Positions 34,643 through 43,394 of a stretch of 64,000 nt of DNA are shown here, piece after piece. The stretch spans positions 1 to 64,000 of the forward strand of contig JAMIFV010000005.1 of NCBI GenBank assembly GCA_035906055.1, in the 5' to 3' direction. The notes beneath the pieces were generated by a model. It did not search any database, was not told the DNA's origin, and saw only the letters and a list, made by a program, of their open reading frames with translations. The stretch is from JAMIFV01 sp035906055 (lineage in GTDB: Bacteria > Pseudomonadota > Alphaproteobacteria > Rickettsiales > JABCZZ01). The position numbers and the translations under genes were made by a program. Numbering within the stretch: position 1 is the stretch's first letter; each line of letters begins with the position of its first letter.

Positions 34643-35428
34643 TTAGCGTTGTATTCCGAGTTCATTACTGCGGTCATTGCCCTTCTGTAAGGAGTCCATG
34701 CCTTTGCCTGGCTTGAAATAGGGATTGGTATTGGGTTCATCCATCAGGCGGTCTTTCGGCGGAAATACTGTTCCGCCAAACTGTGTTCCCCCTGCGGCAC
34801 TATCGGCAGCGCTACGCGACGTGTCATCTGCATTCTGTGGTGTTTGCGGTTGTGCAGATGCCTGTGACTCTGCCGCCTGTGAATGATACTCATGACGTGA
34901 ATTATCAATATATGTGTGATTGCCAGCGCTACCGCCGCCGCTTGGAGAAACGGGGCCAGCAGGAAGTATATCGCGGCCACTGTCCAAGTTAGGAGAGGAA
35001 GGAAAAATATCGGAGCCACGATCAGGCGTTCTCGGAGATAATTCTGTCTGTTGCTCGCGTTTATGTGAACGTTCGTTACGCTTAAACAGGTTGCGCAGAC
35101 GAAAGCCTTGGTCTTTTCCGGGTATCAAATTTGTGATACCCACCGCTCCGCCGCCAATTACAGCGCTACCGACTGCTATATCCAGAATATTGCCGCCAAA
35201 TGCAATTATGCCGTCTAATGCTGCGATACCTGTACCGGTACCAGCCAGTGTTTCTGCGACCAGTGTTGCAACGCCGGGAATGAAAGCAGCTCCTGCTGCT
35301 GCAGCTACAACCCCAACGCCCAAGGCAATGGCGCCAAACATAAGGCCGCCTTTGATAGCGCTGCCAGTCGCATGCTTGAGAGTGCCAATCAGGCTTCTCG
35401 TGCCGTCCATGATATCATCGCCTAACAT
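34643..35428 (-). CDS. Glycine-zipper membrane protein with long disordered tail, 261 aa
   Basis: I do not recognise the family. Residues 20-105 are Gly/Ala-rich and hydrophobic (GGLMFGAIALGVGVVAAAAGAA, GGNILDIAVGSAVIGGGAVGI), forming a likely helical hairpin of glycine-zipper type. A basic patch follows (RLRNLFKRNERSHKREQQ). Residues 125-261 are Pro/Ser/Gln/Asn-rich and probably disordered. The hydrophobic half resembles the repeat units of the 533-aa protein two genes upstream. The start is preceded by GAGGGA. Last gene of a tight three-gene operon. Confidence 0.72.
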   Translation of the reverse strand: MLGDDIMDGTRSLIGTLKHATGSAIKGGLMFGAIALGVGVVAAAAGAAFIPGVATLVAETLAGTGTGIAALDGIIAFGGNILDIAVGSAVIGGGAVGITNLIPGKDQGFRLRNLFKRNERSHKREQQTELSPRTPDRGSDIFPSSPNLDSGRDILPAGPVSPSGGGSAGNHTYIDNSRHEYHSQAAESQASAQPQTPQNADDTSRSAADSAAGGTQFGGTVFPPKDRLMDEPNTNPYFKPGKGMDSLQKGNDRSNELGIQR

Positions 35429-35440
35429 AACCTGTCCCTC

Positions 35441-35695
35441 TTAGTTGATCGTCGTATGATGTGAAATATGCGTCTGGTGGAATTGCTCGATAGCGCGGTT
35501 GCGCAGGGTGTCCTTTTCGGTGTTGCCTGCGTATGCGCCGATCGGCGTGATAAAAGCCACGGCTGCACCGGGGCGGAACCCTTCGCCGCTATGGGCGCTG
35601 TCCGTTTTAACCTGCGCTACGTCCTGCCCCGTGCGTTTGCGGGTGAACAGGGTCCTGAGGCGTAGCATAAGGGTATTCTTTGTTTTCGTGGCCAT
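35441..35695 (-). CDS. Small basic protein of the glycine-zipper operon, 84 aa
   Basis: Family unknown to me. I start at 35695 (MATKTKNTLMLRLRTLF), 1 base after the upstream stop; the open frame reaches 35755 but would overlap that gene. The product has a very basic amphipathic N-terminus, a short hydrophobic patch with Gly and Pro (GAAVAFITPIGAYAGN) and a His-rich C-terminus (QFHQTHISHHTTIN). Tight spacing on both sides (1 and 12 bases) supports co-translation. Confidence 0.6.
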   Translation of the reverse strand: MATKTKNTLMLRLRTLFTRKRTGQDVAQVKTDSAHSGEGFRPGAAVAFITPIGAYAGNTEKDTLRNRAIEQFHQTHISHHTTIN

Positions 35696-35696
35696 A

Positions 35697-37298
35697 TTAT
35701 ATTGTCTGCTGCATGGTTTGGGGTTGCTGGGACTGCGCGAGTACTTTCTGTTCAAAAGATTGCGCGGGGCGTTGTTGCATGCGTTCTTCCATCTTCGACA
35801 CGTCTTCCGGTGTCACCAGATGCTGGATGCCTGCTTTCTTCACCATATCTTCCGGTAATTCCTGCGGCACCACATAGGGTTTGGCGGTGGGGTCGTTATG
35901 CACCACGTAGGCTTTATTATAGAGCCAGTCGGTGGTTTTGCTGAGCACCTTGATGGAGTCGCCGCCCACGCCGTACATCGCGCCGAACATGCCGCCAACG
36001 GTGGCGGATGCGCCCAGCGTCAGGGCGCTGATAGTGCCTGCGGCAATTTCCGCTGAGGCAGGGAGGATGGCGTTTAATGCAAGCACGCCGATGCTGGGCA
36101 GCAGCAACCCGACAGCCGCGCCGATAGCGCCCATCACCAAAGCGGATTTAAGGTTGAAGAATTTTTCTTTGACCGGCTTGGGCGCTTCCGGCGTAATGCC
36201 GCGCTGGCGCAGTTCCTGATTGCGTTCGAATTCATTATCTATGGCGCGTGCCATGCTTTCGGCCCCGGCTTCACGTCCGGCATCGGAAAAGGCGCGCATG
36301 CCGAAGGAGGCGCCCACGGCTGCGAAGGCGGCTACCGCTTTGAATGCTGTAAGGCCTACAACAACTTCAGGTGCGATAAGCGCGGTTGCGCCGAAAGCTA
36401 TGAGACCTACGGCGCCCGCGATTACCGCACCGGCGACGGCACCACCGGCAAGCCCGCGGAACAGGCCTTTCACCGCGCTTGCATAGATCTTGTTGTGGTA
36501 TTCTTCTTCCAGCGAGAACATGCTCGACTGCCTGCGCAGGCGGTGCTCGGCGAGTTCCTTGTCATTTTCGATGCCTTTGAACTGCTCGCGGCCCATATCG
36601 ATGCCGCTATACATGCCCTTGGATTTGCCCCAGCTTGCAGCATCCACCTTATTGAATACGCCCTTAAGGTTGCTGCGGTCTATGCCGAAGGTGGCACCCA
36701 GCGCGCCAAACGCTATGGCGGCACCTGCCGGGCCGCCCACTACGGCCAGCAAAGAGCTGCCGATAGTGAGGCTGTTGGCAAGCAGTGCGCCAACGCCCGC
36801 ACCGATTGCGGCACCTGCAGCGCCAGATTTCCAGTTGAAGAGTTTACCTTTGTCGCGGTCCGCCGGGAACTGGAAGTGGTGGCCGCGCCCGTCCATCATG
36901 AGTTTATCTTCGAGCGCTGCGGGTTCGTTATCCTTATAGACCGGGTCGAGCACGCGTGCGTGGCGCTCGGCCAGCCCTGCCGCGCGTGAAGCGGCGGCGG
37001 AACCGGCGGTGCCGTAAGTTTCCGCGCCGTGAACGGCAGCGATACCTGCCAGGCCAGCCACGGCAATGCCAAAACCCATTCCTGCAAGGCCCGCCATCAG
37101 TGCGAGGCCTGCGCCAATGGCAGCGCCAACCACACCCCCCACCAGCACGCCGACCAGCATGCCGCGCACCCGGCCTTTGTAGGAAGACCAGTATTCGCGG
37201 TAGTAAGCCTGACGCGCGCGCTCATTCACCCGGTTGTAATCGATCGAGTCCGGGCGGTAGGGAGGCGTCGCTTGCGCTATAGGTTTTTGCGTTTCCAT
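35697..37298 (-). CDS. Four-repeat glycine-zipper membrane protein, 533 aa
   Basis: Not recognised. Four hydrophobic modules of 55-65 residues, each a Gly/Ala-rich helical hairpin ending in a Gly-Phe/Tyr-Gly turn, occupy about residues 42-105, 151-205, 277-335 and 380-445. Shared marks are a basic/aromatic entry (KGRVRGML, KLFNWKSG, VKGLFRGL, KFFNLKSA), GxxxG runs (GAAIGAGVGALL, GAIGAAVGLL) and ends such as GATFGIDRS, GASFGMRAF and GAMYGVGGD. Charged, partly helical linkers separate them, and the C-terminus is Gln-rich. Such zippers pack tightly in membranes. First gene of a three-gene operon divergent from mce. Confidence 0.75.
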   Translation of the reverse strand: METQKPIAQATPPYRPDSIDYNRVNERARQAYYREYWSSYKGRVRGMLVGVLVGGVVGAAIGAGLALMAGLAGMGFGIAVAGLAGIAAVHGAETYGTAGSAAASRAAGLAERHARVLDPVYKDNEPAALEDKLMMDGRGHHFQFPADRDKGKLFNWKSGAAGAAIGAGVGALLANSLTIGSSLLAVVGGPAGAAIAFGALGATFGIDRSNLKGVFNKVDAASWGKSKGMYSGIDMGREQFKGIENDKELAEHRLRRQSSMFSLEEEYHNKIYASAVKGLFRGLAGGAVAGAVIAGAVGLIAFGATALIAPEVVVGLTAFKAVAAFAAVGASFGMRAFSDAGREAGAESMARAIDNEFERNQELRQRGITPEAPKPVKEKFFNLKSALVMGAIGAAVGLLLPSIGVLALNAILPASAEIAAGTISALTLGASATVGGMFGAMYGVGGDSIKVLSKTTDWLYNKAYVVHNDPTAKPYVVPQELPEDMVKKAGIQHLVTPEDVSKMEERMQQRPAQSFEQKVLAQSQQPQTMQQTI

Positions 37299-37416
37299 TC
37301 AGGTCTTTGTATTAAACACACTCTACTAACATCTTGCCATTATAGGCATTAACGTGCACCATACCAAGTGAAGATTTGATGACAACCGCAAACTAACCTA
37401 TTGAAAGAAAAGTGTT

Positions 37417-37821
37417 ATGATAGGCCGACTCAACCATGTTGCCATCGCCGTGCCAGATCTTGCTGCGGCCAGTGCCATATACAGGGGCACGCTGGGCGCA
37501 AATGTGTCGGAACCTCAGCCGGTTCCCGATCACGGTGTGACCGTGGTCTTTATCACGCTGCCGAACACGAAAATAGAACTGCTGCACCCGCTGGGTGAAA
37601 ATTCTCCCATTGCCGGGTTTCTTGCCAAAAATCCTTCCGGCGGCATCCACCATATCTGCTGCGAAGTGGAAGACATTATCGCCGCGCGCGACAAGCTTAA
37701 GAAGGAAGGCGCGCGCGTGCTGGGTGACGGCGAACCCAAAATCGGCGCGCATGGCAAACCGGTGCTGTTCCTGCATCCGAAAGATTTCTGCGGAACCCTC
37801 GTGGAACTGGAGCAGGTATGA
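37417..37821 (+). CDS. mce: Methylmalonyl-CoA epimerase
   Basis: Converts (S)- to (R)-methylmalonyl-CoA in propionate use. The 134-residue VOC-fold protein starts with GRLNHVAIAVPDLAAASAIY (metal His) and has FITLPNTKIELLHPLG, GGIHHICCEVEDI (second metal His), and the final metal Glu in GTLVELEQV. Length is typical. It overlaps the DUF1467 gene by 4 bases, the usual alphaproteobacterial arrangement ahead of proS. The mutase is not in this window. Confidence 0.95.
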   Translation: MIGRLNHVAIAVPDLAAASAIYRGTLGANVSEPQPVPDHGVTVVFITLPNTKIELLHPLGENSPIAGFLAKNPSGGIHHICCEVEDIIAARDKLKKEGARVLGDGEPKIGAHGKPVLFLHPKDFCGTLVELEQV

Positions 37822-38024
37822 CCACGGCTCAGGCGGTTATCGCCTATACCATTGCGTGGTGGATGGTGCTGCTCCTTGCTGCGCCGGTCGCGGCGCACAC
37901 GACCACGGATGCCAACCGCAAGAAGATATGGGGCATCAAGATACTGGCTACCACTGTTATTGCCGGGTTCGTCACCTGGGGCATGGCGTTGTTCATCGAT
38001 AGCGGCGTCATTTCAGTAAAATAG
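37818..38024 (+). CDS. DUF1467 membrane protein
   Basis: A 68-residue protein with two membrane helices (AVIAYTIAWWMVLLLAAPV and ILATTVIAGFVTWGMALFI) joined by a short polar loop. Position between mce and proS together with this topology identifies the DUF1467 family; its role is unknown. Coupled to mce by an ATGA overlap. Confidence 0.88.
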   Translation: MTTAQAVIAYTIAWWMVLLLAAPVAAHTTTDANRKKIWGIKILATTVIAGFVTWGMALFIDSGVISVK

Positions 38025-38025
38025 T

Positions 38026-38086
38026 TGTTGGTTGTTCGTTGCCGGTTGCTAGTATGCGGACAGTTAACAGCTAACAACTAACAACG
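38026..38086. repeat. Heptanucleotide tandem repeats before proS, in inverted arrangement
   Basis: GTTGTTG, GTTGTTC, GTTGCCG, GTTGCTA run from about 38028; after a spacer the inverse follows as AGCTAACAACTAACAACGAG (to about 38086). The two halves can pair as a hairpin 8 bases before the proS ATG. The 7-mer is the same one found inside thiC at 50462. Confidence 0.78.
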
Positions 38087-38093
38087 AGTCCTC

Positions 38094-39413
38094 ATGCGCC
38101 TTTCACGATTCTTTCTTCCCTTGCTTAAGGAAACCCCTTCCGAAGCCCAGATCGTCTCCCACCGCTATATGCTGCGCGCCGGCATGATACGCCAGGTGGG
38201 CGCGGGCATCTATAACTGGCTGCCGCTGGGTGTGCTGGTGCTTAAAAAAATCGAGCAGATCGTGCGCGAAGAACAAAACCGCGCGGGAGCCGTTGAAATA
38301 CTCATGCCCACCATGCAGCCTGCCGACCTCTGGCGCGAATCCGGCCGCTACGACGATTACGGCAAGGAAATGCTGCGCATCACCGACCGCAGCGACCGCG
38401 ACATGCTGTTTGGTCCCACTGCCGAGGAAGTGGTGACGGATATCTTCCGCAGTTTCGTGAAAAGCTACAAATCGCTGCCGATGAACCTCTATAATATCCA
38501 GTGGAAATTCCGCGACGAGGTGCGCCCGCGTTTCGGCGTGATGCGTGGCCGCGAGTTCCTGATGAAGGATGCGTATTCGTTCGATATCGACGAAACGGCA
38601 GCGAGGAAATCCTATAACCGCATGTATGTGGCCTACCTGCGCACGTTCGCGCGCATGGGGCTTAAATCCATCCCGATGCGGGCGGAAACCGGCCCTATCG
38701 GCGGTGACCTCAGCCACGAATTCATCGTGCTGGCGGAAACCGGTGAAAGCGGCGTGTTCTGCCACAAGGACCTGCTCGATATGCCCATTCCGCCTGTGGA
38801 CGTGGATTTCGACGGCGACCTTGAGCCCATCGTGAAGCAGCGCACCAGTCTTTATGCCGCCACCGAGGACGTGCATGACCAGGCGCGCTTCGAGAAGGAG
38901 GTGCCTGAAGATAAACGCCTCAGCGCGCGCGGCATTGAAGTGGGGCAGATATTCTATTTCGGCACCAAATATTCCACGCCGATGAAAGCCAGCGTTACCG
39001 GGCCGGACGGCAAGGAAGCGGTAACGCATGGCGGTTCCTACGGCATCGGCGTGTCGCGTCTTCTGGGGGCTATTATCGAGGCCAATCATGATGATAACGG
39101 GATCGTCTGGCCGGAAGCGGTGGCACCTTTCACCTTCGGCCTCATCAATATCCGTGTGGGCGATGCGGCATGTGACGCGGTGGCGCAGTCCCTTTACGAA
39201 AAATGCACTTCCGCCGGTGTGGATGTGCTGTATGATGACACGTCCGAAAGCGCCGGTAAGAAATTCGCCGCGATGGATCTCATTGGCCTGCCGTGGCAGG
39301 TGGTGGTGGGGCCCAAAGGTGTCGCCGCGGGAGTCGTGGAGCTTAAGAACCGCCGTACCGGCGAAAAAACGGAAATAACGCCCGAAGCATTTGCAGAAAG
39401 GTTCCTGAAATGA
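38094..39413 (+). CDS. proS: Prolyl-tRNA synthetase, short alphaproteobacterial type
   Basis: Charges tRNA-Pro. The 439-residue class II synthetase lacks the INS editing domain of the 570-residue bacterial type, as usual in alphaproteobacteria. Motifs: [25 protein letters not shown] (motif 1 region), [43 protein letters not shown] (motif 2), [17 protein letters not shown] (motif 3), and a C-terminal anticodon domain ([19 protein letters not shown]). Its end overlaps yceI by 4 bases. Confidence 0.97.
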   Translation: MRLSRFFLPLLKETPSEAQIVSHRYMLRAGMIRQVGAGIYNWLPLGVLVLKKIEQIVREEQNRAGAVEILMPTMQPADLWRESGRYDDYGKEMLRITDRSDRDMLFGPTAEEVVTDIFRSFVKSYKSLPMNLYNIQWKFRDEVRPRFGVMRGREFLMKDAYSFDIDETAARKSYNRMYVAYLRTFARMGLKSIPMRAETGPIGGDLSHEFIVLAETGESGVFCHKDLLDMPIPPVDVDFDGDLEPIVKQRTSLYAATEDVHDQARFEKEVPEDKRLSARGIEVGQIFYFGTKYSTPMKASVTGPDGKEAVTHGGSYGIGVSRLLGAIIEANHDDNGIVWPEAVAPFTFGLINIRVGDAACDAVAQSLYEKCTSAGVDVLYDDTSESAGKKFAAMDLIGLPWQVVVGPKGVAAGVVELKNRRTGEKTEITPEAFAERFLK

Positions 39414-40045
39414 TGTCACTCAAGCGATATACAGCATCAGCTATTATGTCGGTTGCCCTGCTAACGGCGGGCACGACGCTTGCGCAGGTGGATGCGCCGC
39501 CCACCACGTGGGAAGTGCTGCCGCAGGAAAGCAGCATCGAATGGACGGCCATATATACCGGCAAGCCCGTTACCGGCGGGTTCAGCAGTTTTACCTCCGA
39601 TATCCGTTTCGATCCGCAGAAGCTGGATAAATCCAGCGTGCAGGTGAAGATAGACACCGCCAGGATCACCAGCGACGACAAGGACGCGGAATCTTCATTG
39701 CCGGGCGCTGAGTGGTTCAATGCCAGCGTGTTCCCGCATGCCGTGTTCGAGGCGAAGTCCTTTACCCATGTGGAAGATGAGAAATACCGTGCGGAAGGCA
39801 CACTGACCATCGGTGAAAAGAAGAACAATGTAGTGCTGCCGTTCTCGGTGCATTTCTATCAGGATACGGAAGCAAGCGCCCCTGTGCGTTATGCGCAGAT
39901 GGCGGCGGAAACCGTGATCAAGCGCTCTGAATTCGGCCTTGGCAAAGGCGAGTGGAGCAAAGCCGACCTCGTGCTGGATGATGTGAAAGTGACTATCAAC
40001 ATCAAGGCCAAGGAAGCGGCACAGCCTAAAACGGTTACTCCCTGA
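39410..40045 (+). CDS. YceI-family periplasmic lipid-binding protein
   Basis: YceI proteins are lipocalin-like barrels that bind polyisoprenoids such as ubiquinone. The 211-residue precursor has a signal peptide ([15 protein letters not shown]) and the family's segments: [46 protein letters not shown], the [20 protein letters not shown] segment, and the final [15 protein letters not shown]. Between proS and lolC/E with overlaps on both sides, so probably one transcript. Confidence 0.92.
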   Translation: MMSLKRYTASAIMSVALLTAGTTLAQVDAPPTTWEVLPQESSIEWTAIYTGKPVTGGFSSFTSDIRFDPQKLDKSSVQVKIDTARITSDDKDAESSLPGAEWFNASVFPHAVFEAKSFTHVEDEKYRAEGTLTIGEKKNNVVLPFSVHFYQDTEASAPVRYAQMAAETVIKRSEFGLGKGEWSKADLVLDDVKVTINIKAKEAAQPKTVTP

Positions 40046-41301
40046 TGTTCTCACCGCTTGAACGCCTGATGGCATGGCGCTACCTGCGGGCAAGGAAGGC
40101 CGAGGGGTTTCTTTCGCTTATCACGGCATTCTCACTGCTTGGCATTGCGCTGGGCGTGGCGGCGCTGATTGTCATCACCTCGGTGATGAACGGCGTGAAG
40201 ACCGAGATGCTCAGGCATTTCATCGGCTGGAGCGGGCATGTAAGCGTGTATGGCATGGGTGCGCCGATCGACCAGTATGATACGCTTGCGCAACGTATAA
40301 GGACGCAGAACGGCGTGATAAGCGCACATCCGCTGGTGGAAGGGCAGGTGATGGCCGCCGCCAACGGCCATAACAGCGGCGCGCAGGTGATGGCGCTGCG
40401 CTATGACGACCTGATGCAGAAGCAGCATATCAAAGACAAGATCACCGCAGGCAGCCTTGAAGATTTCGAGTCCGGCGAAGGCATCATCATCGGCCAGCGC
40501 ATGGCGGAGAATTTCGGCCTGCAGGTGGGGGATTCATTGACGCTGATTTCGCCGGAAGGCCGCCAGACACTGGCGGGCATGATTCCGCGCCTGAAGTCTT
40601 ATCCCGTCGTGGCCATTTTCAAGCTGGGCATGCATGCGTTCGACGCGGGCATGATCATCATGCCGTTTGCCGAAGCGCAGATCTATTTCAAGCTCAGTGA
40701 TGGTGGGCAGGACAAGGTGACCGGCATCGAGGTGAATGTGGATAAGCCCTACGAAGCACGCGCAATTGCTGAAAAACTGGCAAGCGGGCTTGGTGGCCAG
40801 TATCGCCTCTATGACTGGCAGCAGAGCAACCGCACCGTATTCGAGGCGCTCACGATACAGCGCAACGTGATGTTCATCATCCTCACGCTTATCATCGTGG
40901 TGGCGGCGTTCAATATCATCTCCAGCCTCATCATGCTGGTGAAGGACAAAGGGCGCGATATCGCCATTCTTCGCACGATGGGCGCGTCGCGCGCCAGCGT
41001 CACGCGTATCTTCATCAGCTGCGGCATGATCATCGGTGTGCTGGGCACGTTCATCGGGCTGGCGCTGGGGCTTTTGCTGGCGGTGAATGTGGACAATATC
41101 CGCATATGGCTTGAAAAAGCGTCCGGCGGTAAAATACTTGCAGAACAGCTTTACTTCCTCTCCACACTGCCTGCCGAGGTGGATATGGTGCAGGTGGCTG
41201 CGGTCACGGCCATGTCGCTCACGCTTTCTTTCCTTGCTACGCTTTACCCGGCACGCCGTGCGGCGCGCCTCGATCCGGCGGAGGCCTTGAGATATGAGTG
41301 A
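40045..41301 (+). CDS. Lipoprotein-releasing ABC transporter permease LolC/LolE
   Basis: Part of the LolCDE complex that extracts lipoproteins from the inner membrane for transfer to LolA. The 418-residue permease has the family start RLMAWRYLRARKAEGFLSLITAFSLLGIALGVA, a large periplasmic domain, and three C-terminal helices with FIILTLIIVVAAFNIISSLIML, the coupling segment KDKGRDIAILRTMGAS, and LATLYPARRAARLDPAEALRYE. A single permease (homodimer) is usual in alphaproteobacteria. Its ATPase gene lolD follows after 290 bases of repeats. Confidence 0.95.
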   Translation: MFSPLERLMAWRYLRARKAEGFLSLITAFSLLGIALGVAALIVITSVMNGVKTEMLRHFIGWSGHVSVYGMGAPIDQYDTLAQRIRTQNGVISAHPLVEGQVMAAANGHNSGAQVMALRYDDLMQKQHIKDKITAGSLEDFESGEGIIIGQRMAENFGLQVGDSLTLISPEGRQTLAGMIPRLKSYPVVAIFKLGMHAFDAGMIIMPFAEAQIYFKLSDGGQDKVTGIEVNVDKPYEARAIAEKLASGLGGQYRLYDWQQSNRTVFEALTIQRNVMFIILTLIIVVAAFNIISSLIMLVKDKGRDIAILRTMGASRASVTRIFISCGMIIGVLGTFIGLALGLLLAVNVDNIRIWLEKASGGKILAEQLYFLSTLPAEVDMVQVAAVTAMSLTLSFLATLYPARRAARLDPAEALRYE

Positions 41302-41309
41302 TTTATTAT

Positions 41310-41582
41310 GTGGGGGGCACGCTGCCCCCATTTACGCTCCGCGTAAATTCCCCTGCGGGGTCGTCGCTTCGCTCCTCCATGCATGCGGCTTCATTGTTGC
41401 CAATTGGGGAAACGCTTTCCTCAATTTTGCTCTACGGGTGCGTCGTGAAGAACGCCTCCGTGCACACGGCATTGCTCTGGAACAGAAATTGTCATTCCCG
41501 CGCAGGCGGGAATCCATCTTTATTAAGATAGTCGTGCCGCAGGCGCTGCGATGGATCCCGGCCTTCGCCGGGATGACGGGAA
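41310..41582. repeat. Copy F (two same-strand modules) plus two REP-like palindromes
   Basis: The lolC/E-lolD gap holds, in order: a good module (GGGGGGCACGCTGCCCCC, ATTTACGCTCCGCGTAAAT, CCCCTGCGGGGTCGTCGC, CTCCTCCATGC), a decayed module in the same orientation (GGGGAAACGCTTTCCTC, then GTGCGTCGTGAAGAACGCCTCCG), a REP-like CATTCCCGCGCAGGCGGGAAT at about 41492-41512, and a second, GGATCCCGGCCTTCGCCGGGATGAC, ending just before lolD. These insertions split what is normally a tight gene pair. Confidence 0.85.
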
Positions 41583-41591
41583 GAGGCAGGC

Positions 41592-42263
41592 ATGGCTGAT
41601 ATTGTACTTGAGCTGAAGAATGTAACACGCACGTTCACACAAGGTGGTGAGCAGGTGGAAGTGCTGCGCGGGGTGGACCTCACTATCCGGCGCGGTGAAG
41701 TGGTGGCGCTTGTGGGTGAGTCAGGCTCCGGCAAGAGCACGCTGCTGCAGATAGCGGGACTCCTTGATACCCCGACAGGCGGGCATATCTTCATCAACGG
41801 CATGAACGCCTCGCGCGCCAGCGACGCGGAACGCACGGCACTGCGCCAGAAGCATCTGGGATTTGTATACCAGTTCCATCACCTGTTGCCGGAATTTTCA
41901 GCCTGCGAGAATATCGCTATTTCCCTGATGATCGGCGGGCAGCCTTATGGACGCGCTACCGAAAAAGCCAGGACGATGCTGGCGCAACTGGGCTTGAAAG
42001 AACGCGCTGGGCACCGGCCTGCCGCACTCTCAGGCGGTGAGCAGCAGCGCGTAGCCATTTTACGTGCGCTGGCAGGCAACCCGTCACTCATACTTGCCGA
42101 CGAGCCTACCGGGAATCTTGATCCCGGCACGTCGGAAACCGTGTTTGGCATATTCATGGACATGGCGCGCTCACAGGGGCTTTCCGCGCTTGTTGCAACG
42201 CACAATCTTGAGCTTGCACACCGTATGGATCGCGTGGTGACGCTGCAAAAAGGAAAAGTTTAG
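41592..42263 (+). CDS. lolD: Lipoprotein-releasing system ATP-binding protein LolD
   Basis: The ATPase of LolCDE. The 223-residue product has Walker A GESGSGKSTLLQ, the Q-loop followed by the Lol-typical LGFVYQFHHLLPEFSACENI, the ABC signature LSGGEQQRVAI, Walker B LILADEPTGNLD and the switch His in VATHN. Length is typical. It pairs with the permease gene upstream despite the repeat-filled gap. Confidence 0.96.
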   Translation: MADIVLELKNVTRTFTQGGEQVEVLRGVDLTIRRGEVVALVGESGSGKSTLLQIAGLLDTPTGGHIFINGMNASRASDAERTALRQKHLGFVYQFHHLLPEFSACENIAISLMIGGQPYGRATEKARTMLAQLGLKERAGHRPAALSGGEQQRVAILRALAGNPSLILADEPTGNLDPGTSETVFGIFMDMARSQGLSALVATHNLELAHRMDRVVTLQKGKV

Positions 42264-42509
42264 AGCGTTTTCGCTTTAATTGTTCGCTAGGGTCAGGACT
42301 CATGACTTCCCTCTCCTGCAAAGCGGGAGAGGGTTGCGCAGGCTTTGCTGCGCAGCAGCTTAGCCGAAGCTGGGTGAGGGTGAATGTAAACGCGCCCCCT
42401 CACCTCGGTTTGCCTAAGGGCTTAGCTAAAGCAGCTAAACCCAAGGCAAACGCGTCCTCTCCCTCAAGGGGAGAAGAAAAGTAAGCAAGAGTGTAATGAG
42501 TCCTGAGCC
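42262..42509. mobile_element. MITE-like element with 13-14 bp terminal inverted repeats, next to a solo repeat arm
   Basis: GGTCAGGACTCAT (42291-42303) and ATGAGTCCTGAGCC (42496-42509) are inverted copies with one mismatch in the outer bases. Between them lie CTCTCCTGCAAAGCGGGAGAG, GCTGGGTGAGGGTG, its inverse CGCCCCCTCACC, and CTCTCCCTCAAGGGGAGA, with no coding sequence. The right end touches the nadC stop. Immediately left, 42262-42287 is a lone arm (AGAGCGTTTTCGCTTTAA) of the second palindromic family without its core. Confidence 0.6.
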
Positions 42510-43351
42510 TAATCAATTACCACATCCAGCCCGATATCCACATTGGGGGCGGAGTGGGTGAGGCGGCCAACCGAGATATAATCCACGCCGGTTTCCGCGA
42601 TGGCGCGCACAGTCTCAAGTGAAACGCCGCCGGAGGCTTCCAGCTTCGCTTTGCCTTTGGCAAGCTGCACGGCCTCGCGCATCTGCGCATGGTTCATGTT
42701 ATCCAGCATGATGCGGGTCGCGCCTGCGCCGAGCGCTTCCTTCACCTGTTCCAGTGTGTCGCATTCGATTTCCACCGGCAGTTGTTTGGTGTTGCCTGCA
42801 AAGGTCTTGGCAAGAACCTGCCTGATGCCGCCACAGAGCGCGATGTGATTATCCTTGATGAGGATACCGTCATCCAGCCGCATGCGGTGATTCTGCGCGC
42901 CGCCCGCCTTCACGGCGAATTTATCCAGCATGCGCAGGCCGGGCATGGTCTTGCGTGTGTCGAGTATGATCGCGTCCGTGCCTCTCACTTCCTCCACATA
43001 ACGCGCGGCCAGTGTGGCCACGGCGCTCATGCGTTGCAGCAGGTTAAGCGCGGTGCGCTCCGCCGTGAGCATGGCGCGCGCAGGGCCGCTCACTTCAATG
43101 AGCCTGTCGCCTTTGACAGCTTTAGCACCGTCTTTCACCAGCAGCTTGCAGTTAATGGCTTTATTAACCGTAGCGAATACCTGTTTAACCACTTCGCCGC
43201 CACACATGATAACCGGTTCACGTGTAACGAAAACCAGCGTTGCGGTGGCATTTTCGGGCACCAGCAGGCTGGCGGTGGCGTCACCTGTGCCGATATCCTC
43301 GGCCAGCGCACCTGAAATAATCCGCTCTACTTCCTTGAAATCCAAATCCAT
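42509..43351 (-). CDS. nadC: Nicotinate-nucleotide pyrophosphorylase (quinolinate phosphoribosyltransferase)
   Basis: Joins quinolinate with PRPP to give nicotinate mononucleotide. The 280-residue product has [70 protein letters not shown], the active-site [25 protein letters not shown], and [26 protein letters not shown]. It is divergent from the SdhA-type flavoprotein and 4 kb from nadA. Confidence 0.96.
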   Translation of the reverse strand: MDLDFKEVERIISGALAEDIGTGDATASLLVPENATATLVFVTREPVIMCGGEVVKQVFATVNKAINCKLLVKDGAKAVKGDRLIEVSGPARAMLTAERTALNLLQRMSAVATLAARYVEEVRGTDAIILDTRKTMPGLRMLDKFAVKAGGAQNHRMRLDDGILIKDNHIALCGGIRQVLAKTFAGNTKQLPVEIECDTLEQVKEALGAGATRIMLDNMNHAQMREAVQLAKGKAKLEASGGVSLETVRAIAETGVDYISVGRLTHSAPNVDIGLDVVID

Positions 43352-43394
43352 AGGCTTATTCTACCTTTCCCCGGGATTTTTAAAGCATTACGCA

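Noticed and set aside
43014..43394. Long N-terminal extension of the SdhA-type frame
   Set aside because: The extra 127 codons lie antisense within nadC, are Ser/Thr/Ala-rich without similarity, and the SdhA homology begins at the ATG at 43395.
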